Below, in pieces: positions 1 through 4,759 of a stretch of DNA of 6,023 nucleotides. Position numbers and translations under genes: made by a program. The notes below the pieces were generated by a model that saw nothing but the letters and a program-made list of their open reading frames with translations, ran no database searches and was not told where the DNA came from. How positions within the stretch are numbered: the first letter of the stretch is position 1; every line of letters starts with the position of its first letter. Origin of the DNA: an uncultured Oscillospiraceae bacterium (GTDB lineage: Bacteria > Bacillota > Clostridia > Oscillospirales > Acutalibacteraceae); NCBI GenBank assembly GCA_900555545.1, contig USLQ01000074.1, positions 1-6,023 on the forward strand. Reading direction: 5' to 3'.

Positions 1-224
1 ACACGATGCAGCGCGCCCTCGCCCAGATGGAGAACAGCGGCCTGATCTATACCCAGCGCACGAGCGGCCGGTTCCTGACCGACGACCGGCAGAAGATCGA
101 GCGCCTGCGCCGGGAGGCAGCACAAGCGCTCATCCGGGATTTTCTGCGGAAGATGCGCGAGCTCGGAATCGGGCGGGAAGAAGTATGCAAGCTGATCCAA
201 GCACAAGAGGAGGATGACACATGA
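1..224 (+). CDS. GntR-family (YtrA-type) transcriptional regulator, 3' part only
   Basis: The gene enters from the left edge; the reading frame is already open at position 3, so the ATG at 6 is an internal methionine. The visible start, TMQRALAQMENSGLIYTQ followed by SGRFLTDD, is the recognition helix and wing of a GntR winged-helix DNA-binding domain. After it comes a short helical tail of about 45 residues containing IRDFLRKMRELGI and EEVCKLIQ. That short all-helical C-terminus, with no large ligand-binding domain, is typical of the YtrA subfamily, whose members usually repress the ABC transporter operon they head. The stop TGA overlaps the ATG of the ABC ATPase gene by 4 nt, so translation is coupled. 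The first part of the DNA-binding domain and the promoter lie outside the window. Family assignment is strong; the repressor role is inferred from the family and operon. Confidence 0.9.
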   Translation, partial: TMQRALAQMENSGLIYTQRTSGRFLTDDRQKIERLRREAAQALIRDFLRKMRELGIGREEVCKLIQAQEEDDT

Positions 225-925
225 GTGAAGAAATAATCCTGTCCTGCAAGGGGCTGACCAAACGCTACGGCGCATTCACGGCGCTGAACAATTTAAATCT
301 GGAGCTGAAAAGCGGGCGGATTGTGGGACTGCTGGGGCCAAACGGCAGCGGCAAGAGCACGTTGATCAAGGTTGCAGCCGGGCTGTTGAGCCCCAACAGC
401 GGGGAGCTCACGATCTGCGGTGAACACCCCGGTGAAAAGACAAAGGCTATCGTCTCCTATCTGCCGGAGCGCAGCTATCTGCAAAGCTGGATGAAGGTCA
501 AGGATCTGGTGGACCTGTTTGAAGATTTTTATCAGGATTTTGACCGCCAGCGTGCGATTGATATGCTCGCCTCCCTCCACCTGCCGTTGGATGCCCGGAT
601 CCGGACCCTCTCCAAAGGCAACCGGGAAAAGGTCCAGCTGATCGTGGTGATGGCGCGGCGCGCCAAACTCTATCTGCTGGATGAACCGCTCGGCGGTGTG
701 GATCCGGCGGCGCGCGACTATATTTTGAATACGATCATCCGCTCGTGTAACGAGGAGGCGTGCGTACTCCTCTCCACACACCTGATCTGGGATATCGAAA
801 AAGTCCTGGACGAGGCCGTATTCCTCAACATGGGGGCCGTGGGGATGCACGATACGACGGATAACCTGCGCGAACAATACGGCAAGAGCATCGACGCGCT
901 GTTCAGGGAGGTATACAGATGTTAG
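221..925 (+). CDS. ABC transporter ATP-binding protein (YtrB-like)
   Basis: This is a 234-residue cytoplasmic ATPase that powers a membrane partner, most likely the next gene. Motifs appear in order: Walker A GPNGSGKST at residues 39-47, a YLPER segment at about 80-84 where the Q-loop belongs, a divergent signature LSKGN at 130-134, Walker B LYLLDE at 150-155, D-loop GGVD, and H-loop His187 in STHL. The Q-loop carries Glu83 rather than Gln and the signature is not LSGGQ; I recall both deviations from YtrB/BcrA-like ATPases associated with GntR regulators. The ATG at 221 is preceded by GAGGAGG at 207-213 with 7-nt spacing and overlaps the regulator's stop. The stop overlaps the permease start by 7 nt. 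Substrate cannot be read from the sequence. Candidates are an antimicrobial peptide or an endogenous peptide; see the peptide gene at 1953. Confidence 0.95.
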   Translation: MSEEIILSCKGLTKRYGAFTALNNLNLELKSGRIVGLLGPNGSGKSTLIKVAAGLLSPNSGELTICGEHPGEKTKAIVSYLPERSYLQSWMKVKDLVDLFEDFYQDFDRQRAIDMLASLHLPLDARIRTLSKGNREKVQLIVVMARRAKLYLLDEPLGGVDPAARDYILNTIIRSCNEEACVLLSTHLIWDIEKVLDEAVFLNMGAVGMHDTTDNLREQYGKSIDALFREVYRC

Positions 926-1743
926 GCAAACTTTTAAAACACGAATTCCGGGCTACGGCACGCATTCAACTGCCGTTCCTCTTGATGGTGGCCGCCGCCA
1001 CCCTGCTGCTCGTCTGCCTGGTCGCAGTCCATCAGGCGATGCCGGAGCGGAATATTCTGTACACGGTAACCAATATTCTGATTGGCATTTTGGCCTTCTT
1101 TTATATCCTTGGGATCCTGGCCTATATTTTTGCCGCACACTTTTGCGGCGTGCAGCGGTATTATAAAAACCTGTTTACCGATGAGGGATACCTGACCTTG
1201 ACGCTGCCGGTCAAAAATGGATATCACCAGACGGTCAAGCTGATTGTGGCCGTCTTCTGGGGGATAGTGAGCCTGGTTGTAACCGGTTTGAGTGTGTATG
1301 CGCTCTTTTCCATCGGGGTTATGGAGATCATCACGCCTGCCGAAGTGTGGGAGCGCGCCACTTTTTATCTTGCGGCCGCAAAGGTCATCGGCCTGATCGT
1401 GCTGTTCGCCGTCACAGTTCTGATTGCGGAGATCTCCTTTTTTACGATGGCGTACTTTTGCATTGCCGTGGGGCAGACCTTCTCCCAGAAGCATAAGGTG
1501 ATTGCCGCGTTTGTCACCTATCTGGTTATCAGCGCCGCCCTGCAGATCCTATCCTTGATTCTGCTGGGGGCCGGCGTCGTGGCCTTCGACGATGAACTGA
1601 CGCGGCTGCTCAGCAACAATTTGCCGCCATTCCTTGTGCTCACCTGCGTTGCAATCACGGTTGATGCAATCTCCCTGCTGCTCAGCGGTGCCATGTTCGG
1701 GGTAACCAACTATCTCACGCACCGGCGCTTAAACCTGGAATAA
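919..1743 (+). CDS. ABC transporter permease, six-helix membrane protein
   Basis: This 274-residue integral membrane protein is the presumed channel partner of the ATPase encoded just upstream. Hydrophobic segments lie at about residues 17-38, 52-75, 105-132, 150-182, 193-222 and 237-262, giving roughly six membrane spans. The N-terminus LGKLLKHEFRATAR is a short amphipathic lead-in common to ABC-2-like permeases. A cytoplasmic segment YYKNLFTDEGYLTLTLPV at 81-98 contains an FTDEGYLTLTLPV block that I recall as conserved in clostridial permeases paired with GntR/ABC operons. The ATG at 919 lies inside the end of the ATPase gene, with AGGGAGG at 905-911 as ribosome binding site. A perfect 12-bp hairpin follows the stop, so this is the last gene of the operon. 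One ATPase and one permease imply a complex with two copies of each. The transport direction is unknown; export or self-protection is usual for such operons. Confidence 0.88.
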   Translation: MLGKLLKHEFRATARIQLPFLLMVAAATLLLVCLVAVHQAMPERNILYTVTNILIGILAFFYILGILAYIFAAHFCGVQRYYKNLFTDEGYLTLTLPVKNGYHQTVKLIVAVFWGIVSLVVTGLSVYALFSIGVMEIITPAEVWERATFYLAAAKVIGLIVLFAVTVLIAEISFFTMAYFCIAVGQTFSQKHKVIAAFVTYLVISAALQILSLILLGAGVVAFDDELTRLLSNNLPPFLVLTCVAITVDAISLLLSGAMFGVTNYLTHRRLNLE

Positions 1744-1751
1744 TCCCTGAC

Positions 1752-1784
1752 AAACGGCTGCCATTTGCACTCTGGCAGCCGTTT
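1752..1784 (+). terminator. Hairpin terminator after the ABC operon
   Basis: A perfect 12-bp inverted repeat, AAACGGCTGCCA at 1752-1763 and TGGCAGCCGTTT at 1773-1784, encloses a 9-nt loop and starts 8 nt after the permease stop. The only T-run is the TTT closing the stem, so it could act as a terminator of modest strength or as an mRNA-stabilising 3' end. It separates the ABC operon from the peptide gene at 1953, which therefore probably has its own promoter. Confidence 0.8.
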
Positions 1785-1948
1785 ATCTGCAGTTCAAGTA
1801 CATTTAAGATATTTTTAATATTTTTTTCATCCAGGGGAAAAACTGATCAAATACAATAATCTTACCGGGAATTGTAAATAAATATTATCACTTTTATCAA
1901 ACGGGGTTACTGGGATGCTTTTGCATCCATTAAAAATAGGAGGTGAAC
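1785..1948 (+). promoter_or_regulatory. AT-rich leader and probable promoter region of the small peptide gene
   Basis: This 164-nt gap is clearly richer in A and T than the genes on either side, as expected of a promoter region. The best sigma-A-like pair I find is TTGTAA at 1872-1877 and TATCAA at 1895-1900 with a 17-bp spacer. Each hexamer matches consensus at only 4 of 6 positions, so this is tentative. A start near 1907 would place the perfect hairpin GGATGC-TTTT-GCATCC (1913-1928) at the very 5' end of the mRNA, just before AGGAGG at 1938-1943. Such a hairpin could stabilise the transcript or tune translation. It does not base-pair with the ribosome binding site. Confidence 0.4.
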
Positions 1949-1952
1949 ATGC

Positions 1953-2066
1953 ATGTTGAGCGCTATCTTTGGTATGATCGAGGGGATCCTGACCAATTCA
2001 GGTGTCACTGATCCGGCTCTCGGAATCGTCAAATCCGTGTTTGACGGGATTCTTGGCCTGTTCTAA
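1953..2066 (+). CDS. Small amphipathic peptide, 37 aa, resembling beta-type phenol-soluble modulins
   Basis: This 37-codon gene begins at the ATG at 1953, nine bases after a near-perfect ribosome binding site (AGGAGGTGA, 1938-1946), and is followed 27 nt later by an intrinsic terminator. The competing ATG at 1949 is too close to the ribosome binding site and gives only 20 polar residues. The product has no signal peptide or cysteine. Residues 2-14 (LSAIFGMIEGILT) and 22-37 (ALGIVKSVFDGILGLF) each place hydrophobic residues at i, i+3, i+4 spacing, giving two amphipathic helices linked by NSGVTDP. Charged residues are E10, D20, K27 and D31, net about -2. Length, net negative charge, two-helix plan and an IVxxVxxGI block in the second helix recall staphylococcal beta-type phenol-soluble modulins, which end in a similar IVxxVxxGV helix. 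Homology is not proven; a leaderless bacteriocin or another membrane-active peptide is also possible. It lies next to a GntR/ABC operon, a plausible exporter. That it is a real gene I consider likely; the function is inference. Confidence 0.75.
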   Translation: MLSAIFGMIEGILTNSGVTDPALGIVKSVFDGILGLF

Positions 2067-2093
2067 TTTAGAAACTCCCAGAAATTAAAACTC

Positions 2094-2130
2094 AAGGCAA
2101 GGGATGGTGTGTCCCCTGCCTTTTGTTTTT
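2094..2130 (+). terminator. Intrinsic terminator of the small peptide gene
   Basis: The arms AAGGCAAGGGA (2094-2104) and TCCCCTGCCTT (2112-2122) pair over 11 positions with one A/C mismatch around a 7-nt loop. The T-rich tract TTTTGTTTTT follows, ending at 2130. This is a standard Rho-independent terminator. It shows that the short transcript upstream is a discrete unit, which supports the peptide gene being real. Confidence 0.88.
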
Positions 2131-2149
2131 ATTTGGAATATAGTATAAT
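2121..2149 (+). promoter_or_regulatory. Probable sigma-A promoter of the phosphodiesterase gene
   Basis: A perfect -10 hexamer TATAAT lies at 2144-2149, with a weak TTTTGT -35 match at 2121-2126 and a 17-bp spacer. The -35 region coincides with the T-tract of the preceding terminator. Initiation near 2156 would give a leader of about 46 nt before the ATG at 2202. Confidence 0.55.
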
Positions 2150-2201
2150 GGGATTGTGGCATTGCAAACACCCCAACATTTTTGGAAAAGAGGAAAAGAA
2201 G

Positions 2202-2987
2202 ATGAAGCTGACAAAAAAGGCCCGCATTGGGATCGTATCCGGCGCGGTAATATGTGCCGCAGCAATCGGAATTGCCGTCGCTGTGCTCCTCCTCCCCAGC
2301 CGGGCATCGGAACCGCACCCCCTGCCGGAGGGGTTTACGGTGACGGCGCACACGGGCTGCATGGGCACGGAGATGAACACGCTGGGCTCCCTGCAGACGG
2401 CGCTTGACAGCGGCGCGCAGACGGTGGAATTTGATGTGCGGTTTCTCGCCGACGGCACGCCGGTCCTCGGTCACGACGAGGGGGACAAGAGTGCGGCAAG
2501 CGATACCATCGCCGATGCGCTGGCAATGGTGGCCGCCCGCCCAGGCATCACGGTCAACTTGGACTTAAAAGAATTTTCCCCGCTGGAGCGCCTGCAGGAG
2601 GTTGTGGAGCAGGCCGGCATGATGGGGCGCGTCTTTTACACGGGGGTAGATGCGGACCACATCGCCGCTGTACGCGCCGCCACGCCGGAAATTCCCTGCT
2701 ATCTGAACGCCTCGTTCAACGTGCTGAACAGGCGCTCCGTCTCCCATCTGGAGGACCTCGTGCAGCTCTGCCTGGACAGCGGGGCCATCGGCATCAACTG
2801 CAGCTATCAGAACAACAGCGAGCAGCTGGTGCGGCTCTGCCATGAGAACGGCCTGCTTCTCTCCGTGTGGACGGTGGATAACGAGGACGATATGGATATC
2901 CAGCTCGACTTGGCGCCGGACAATATCACCACCCGGCGGCCAGACCTCCTGCTGCCCAAGGCGCAGGAGCATATTGAGCGGCTGTAA
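2202..2987 (+). CDS. Membrane-anchored glycerophosphodiester phosphodiesterase-family protein, divergent active site
   Basis: I start this 261-residue protein at ATG 2202, 8 nt after AGAGG at 2189-2193; upstream in-frame codons overlap the previous terminator. Residues 1-6 are basic, and 8-31 form one hydrophobic segment with no lipoprotein cysteine, so it is probably anchored with its domain outside the cell. The domain shows the GDPD (TIM-barrel) plan: AHTG at 49-52, VEFDV at 76-80 with putative metal ligands E77 and D79, DGTPV, HD at 91-92, NLDLKE at 119-124, SVWTVDNEDDM at 221-231 and a C-terminal NITTRRPDLL. Known enzymes hydrolyse glycerophosphodiesters to glycerol 3-phosphate and an alcohol. 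Two family signatures are altered: HRG reads HTG (T51 where a phosphate-binding Arg normally sits) and PENT reads EMNT. The third metal ligand, usually Glu, may be D121. Activity could be reduced or shifted. Family assignment is confident; substrate is unknown. It appears monocistronic. Confidence 0.9.
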   Translation: MKLTKKARIGIVSGAVICAAAIGIAVAVLLLPSRASEPHPLPEGFTVTAHTGCMGTEMNTLGSLQTALDSGAQTVEFDVRFLADGTPVLGHDEGDKSAASDTIADALAMVAARPGITVNLDLKEFSPLERLQEVVEQAGMMGRVFYTGVDADHIAAVRAATPEIPCYLNASFNVLNRRSVSHLEDLVQLCLDSGAIGINCSYQNNSEQLVRLCHENGLLLSVWTVDNEDDMDIQLDLAPDNITTRRPDLLLPKAQEHIERL

Positions 2988-2992
2988 AAATC

Positions 2993-3022
2993 GGGGAATG
3001 CGGTTGATCTGCCGTATTCCCC
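2993..3022 (+). terminator. Hairpin after the phosphodiesterase gene
   Basis: GGGGAATGCGG (2993-3003) pairs with CCGTATTCCCC (3012-3022) over 11 positions, with one G-T wobble and an 8-nt loop, starting 5 nt after the stop codon. No T-run follows. It is either a weak terminator or a 3' stabilising structure, with the hairpin at 3095 as the main terminator. Confidence 0.65.
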
Positions 3023-3094
3023 TGCGCATTGACGCAGGCCGGGCGTGCATCACGCTGGAGAAATATCCGTAAACCAAACGTTCCATAAATACTC

Positions 3095-3130
3095 AAAAGG
3101 CGCGGGGTCTTTGGATCCCGCACCTTTTTT
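3095..3130 (+). terminator. Strong intrinsic terminator
   Basis: AAAAGG (3095-3100) and GCGGG (3102-3106) pair with CCCGC (3117-3121) and CCTTTT (3123-3128), leaving one C/A mismatch. The stem continues through a G-T wobble and two further pairs to a 4-nt loop. Six Ts end at 3130. It probably finishes transcription from the phosphodiesterase gene, whose stop lies about 110 nt upstream. No other plus-strand gene is visible in between. Confidence 0.8.
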
Positions 3131-3400
3131 GCCGACACAGGGAGCCCCTGCGAAGGAAGAGGTTGTCTGCCGGTAAAAGGTGGTTTGTTGGTATGGCGTT
3201 TATTCGGCCATCCATCCCGACAGAAAACTATAATGTGAATAAGACCTTGCGGTCCCTGTACCGGTCCGTAAATCTGCTTGCCATCTCTCGGATTATGGTA
3301 AACCAAAAGGGGAAAATGGATCGCGTGTCTATCCATCAGCCCACGCAAGGCTGTTCACCGTGCCGCTCCCCTGTCCAGCACTTTAATTGTAAATTTTTTA
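3131..3400. other. Gene-free stretch, no function recognised
   Basis: No open frame on either strand combines a ribosome binding site with a recognisable protein. A plus-strand frame (3163-3426) and a minus-strand frame running across both upstream terminators (2926-3348) have low-complexity, unfamiliar translations. Base composition drops from GC-rich to AT-rich near 3380, marking entry to the regulator island. It may be decayed coding sequence, but I cannot identify a parent. Confidence 0.5.
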
Positions 3401-3407
3401 TGAATTG

Positions 3408-3438
3408 TACAGTCTGTATCTTTTAGGTACAGGCTGTT
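3408..3438. promoter_or_regulatory. Paired operator-like sites upstream of the first Xre-type gene
   Basis: Site 1, TACAGTCTGTA at 3408-3418, is a perfect 5-bp dyad (TACAG/CTGTA) about a single central base. Site 2, TACAGGCTGTT at 3428-3438, matches it at 9 of 11 positions. Their centres, 3413 and 3433, are 20 bp apart, about two turns of the helix, so two dimers could bind on one DNA face. Site 2 directly abuts the -35 element. The same arrangement recurs upstream of the second Xre-type gene. Binding by the Xre proteins is inference. Confidence 0.7.
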
Positions 3439-3467
3439 CTGACTTTTGGCGCACTCTTGTATAGAAT
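3439..3467 (+). promoter_or_regulatory. Probable promoter of the first Xre-type gene
   Basis: The -35 CTGACT (3439-3444, 4 of 6 matches) and -10 TAGAAT (3462-3467, 5 of 6) are separated by 17 bp. The -35 begins at the base after operator-like site 2. A start near 3474 would leave a leader of about 47 nt before ATG 3521. Confidence 0.6.
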
Positions 3468-3520
3468 AAACTCAACATTAAAAATGCAGATTATAATTAA
3501 AATTGCAAGGGTGTATTCAA

Positions 3521-3784
3521 ATGTCCAAAACAATGTATATTGCTCCTGGAAATATTTGTTCAGAAAGAGTTCGTTTGGGTAGAGCTTTACACAAACCACC
3601 TCTTAGTCAAGAGGAATTGGCCAATAAAATTGTTAAACTCGGTTATGCAAACATGACTAAAACTATTATTTCCCGAATCGAACAAAACAAAAGGCATGTT
3701 TGCGATATCGAACTAAGAGCAATTGCCCAAGCTCTCAATGTATCAATGGAATGGTTAGTAGGCGATGAAAAATTGGAATTATAA
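3521..3784 (+). CDS. Small Xre-type helix-turn-helix regulator, paralog A
   Basis: This 87-residue protein is essentially one helix-turn-helix domain. I start at ATG 3521, 9 nt after AAGGG (3507-3511); a TTG at 3503 would add six residues but overlaps that ribosome binding site. Residues 16-81 follow the Xre/Cro plan: RVRLGRAL, then LSQEELANKI, a lengthened turn (VKLGYANMT), the recognition helix KTIISRIEQNKR, then ELRAIAQALNVSMEWLVG. Compared with standard Xre proteins, the turn between the two DNA-binding helices is several residues longer. Cys13 and Cys61 are both conserved in the second copy at 3933. No sensor or protease domain is attached. The gene lies in AT-rich DNA unlike its GC-richer neighbours, suggesting horizontal acquisition. 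Upstream TACAGTCTGTA dyads are likely binding sites for it or its paralog. The fold is confident; the target genes are unknown. Confidence 0.92.
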   Translation: MSKTMYIAPGNICSERVRLGRALHKPPLSQEELANKIVKLGYANMTKTIISRIEQNKRHVCDIELRAIAQALNVSMEWLVGDEKLEL

Positions 3785-3796
3785 AACTAATTTTTC
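3767..3796 (+). terminator. Weak AT-rich hairpin at the end of the first Xre-type gene
   Basis: GAAAAATTGG (3767-3776) can pair with CTAATTTTTC (3787-3796), including one G-T wobble, around a 10-nt loop containing the stop codon TAA (3782-3784). The stem is almost all A-T, so it is thermally weak and may simply reflect base composition. If active, it would partly separate the two regulator genes. Confidence 0.3.
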
Positions 3797-3815
3797 GAGG
3801 TAAATCCTTTATGTA

Positions 3816-3846
3816 TACAGTCTGTACTTTTATTATCCAGTCTATT
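3816..3846. promoter_or_regulatory. Paired operator-like sites upstream of the second Xre-type gene
   Basis: TACAGTCTGTA at 3816-3826 is identical to the perfect dyad at 3408-3418. A degenerate partner, TCCAGTCTATT at 3836-3846, matches it at 8 of 11 positions. The centres (3821 and 3841) are again exactly 20 bp apart. Similarity to the first copy continues leftward (GTAAAT...TTTATG), so the upstream region was duplicated with the gene. The weaker second site could give the two genes different sensitivity to the same regulator. Confidence 0.68.
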
Positions 3847-3875
3847 TAATATTATAGCTCATTTTAGTTTAAAAT
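3847..3875 (+). promoter_or_regulatory. Probable promoter of the second Xre-type gene
   Basis: The -10 TAAAAT (3870-3875) lies exactly 408 bp from the -10 of the first regulator gene, the same offset as the operator centres. The matching -35 position, TAATAT (3847-3852), is poor, so this promoter may need activation by a protein bound at the adjacent dyads, or be weak. Confidence 0.5.
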
Positions 3876-3932
3876 CAATAGGTAATTGAAAAAATATCTA
3901 ATTTGTATTTTTTATATATAAAGGCGGCACAT

Positions 3933-4211
3933 ATGGGAAACTCATTATTTGTTATCAAAGGTAATATTTGTGGAGAACGTGTGCGCTTAGGTCGCGCTTT
4001 ACAAAAACCACCTATTACACAATATGATTTGGCCGTCCGTATCCAACTTATGGGAGTCGAAAATATGACCCCCCTGATTATTTCTAGAATTGAAAAGAAT
4101 CAACGCCATGTCTGTGATGCGGAACTGTTATATATTGCACGTGCTCTTAACGTTTCAATGGAATGGCTGGTAGGCGCAACAGACCAACTATCATGGAGTA
4201 AGAAACTTTAA
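3933..4211 (+). CDS. Small Xre-type helix-turn-helix regulator, paralog B
   Basis: This 92-residue helix-turn-helix protein is a tandem paralog of the one encoded at 3521. From residue 10 (GNIC) to residue 81 (WLVG) the two align without gaps, with 51 of 72 positions identical by my count. Identical blocks include ERVRLGRAL, IISRIE, RHVCD and ALNVSMEWLVG. ATG 3933 is chosen because AAGGCGG (3921-3927) precedes it; an in-frame TTG at 3903 lacks a ribosome binding site. Residues differ mainly in the first DNA-binding helix (ITQYDLAVRIQLMG against LSQEELANKIVKLG). The recognition helix keeps TxxIISRIE, so both proteins may read the same operator. Cys13 and Cys61 are conserved. The tail ATDQLSWSKKL is longer and more basic than in the first copy. 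It has its own operator-promoter unit, so the two genes need not be one transcript. Fold confident, role unknown. Confidence 0.92.
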   Translation: MGNSLFVIKGNICGERVRLGRALQKPPITQYDLAVRIQLMGVENMTPLIISRIEKNQRHVCDAELLYIARALNVSMEWLVGATDQLSWSKKL

Positions 4212-4255
4212 GTATTACCAATTGATAATCCACGCGATTGGCGTTCTCCCTTAAG

Positions 4256-4397
4256 GCCCCCTTGTGTAAAGGGGGCTGTCGCGAAGCGACTGGGGGATTG
4301 TCGGATGAAAACCGTGGGCTTTTTACTAATCTTTTCCTTATAACAACCCCTCCGTCTCAGCCTACGGCTTCGCCACCTCCCCTTACACAGGGGAGGC
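4256..4397. repeat. MITE-like palindromic repeat element 1
   Basis: Two imperfect inverted arms, 4256-4301 and 4343-4397, face each other across a 41-nt AT-rich centre. Each arm begins with its own hairpin: GCCCCCTT/AAGGGGGC (4256-4276) on the left and CCTCCCCT/AGGGGAGG (4376-4396) on the right. The left arm continues with GTCGC-GAA-GCGAC (4278-4290) and ends GGGGGATTGT; the right arm mirrors this as ACAACCCC. I recall elements of this form (G-rich hairpin, second hairpin, GGATTGT) scattered through gut Clostridia genomes. There is no transposase, so it would be mobilised in trans. A GTTCTC hexamer flanks it at 4243-4248 and 4418-4423, but the element ends there do not mirror each other, so I do not call it a target duplication. 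Frames across it are spurious. Confidence 0.75.
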
Positions 4398-4423
4398 TGG
4401 GGTTTGTGCTTTCCACGGTTCTC

Positions 4424-4756
4424 TTATGTATGGGGGCATACGTGAACGGAGGCGATTGTAAGGCTCTGCCCAATTTAATTCGATCGGCGCAGATATTCCC
4501 GGGTATCATGAATTTTGTGCTCATTTATATTCTACCTTTAGCAAGCATCTAAACTGTTATGAATATAGTTTAGCCGAAACAGCGCATCCATTGTTGACTT
4601 TTGAGCCATTAAATATCGCAAAAGGATAATTTTGGAAATTTTTTCATAAATTCGCCTGTTCAAAACATCACTATACGGGACGGGAAACACTCATTGCTAT
4701 ATTTATCAAGGCACAAACACTGGAGGCTTATTGTATGGCACAAACTTCCTCCCTGT
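4424..4756. other. AT-rich gene-free stretch between two repeat elements
   Basis: No open frame with a recognisable product is present on either strand. The only gene-like signal is GGAGG at about 4722 followed 8 nt later by ATG at 4735, which opens a nine-codon frame, MAQTSSLYP, ending at a TAG inside the next repeat arm. A TTGACT at 4594-4599 resembles a -35 element, but I find no well-spaced -10. The stretch may be remains of a decayed gene. Confidence 0.45.
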
Positions 4757-4759
4757 ACC

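Noticed and set aside
1949..2011. Alternative start ATG at 1949 giving a 20-residue frame upstream of the peptide start
   Set aside because: Only 5 nt from AGGAGG, polar unpatterned product ending at an internal TGA. The frame from 1953 is better spaced and yields a coherent amphipathic peptide.
2109..2201. N-terminal extension of the phosphodiesterase from 2109
   Set aside because: It starts inside the terminator hairpin and crosses the TATAAT promoter element. ATG 2202 has a ribosome binding site and begins a proper membrane anchor.
2926..3348. Minus-strand frame of 140 residues
   Set aside because: It crosses both hairpins after the phosphodiesterase gene and overlaps that gene's end; translation is Pro/Gly-rich and unfamiliar, with no ribosome binding site.
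3163..3426. Plus-strand frame of 87 residues in the gene-free stretch
   Set aside because: No ribosome binding site, no recognisable domain, and it runs into the operator region of the first Xre-type gene.
4243..4423. GTTCTC hexamers flanking repeat element 1 as a target site duplication
   Set aside because: A 6-bp match is likely by chance here, and the bases just inside the hexamers do not mirror each other as element ends should.
4238..4552. Plus-strand frame across repeat element 1
   Set aside because: Most of its residues come from the inverted-repeat arms; such frames are by-products of the palindromic repeat.
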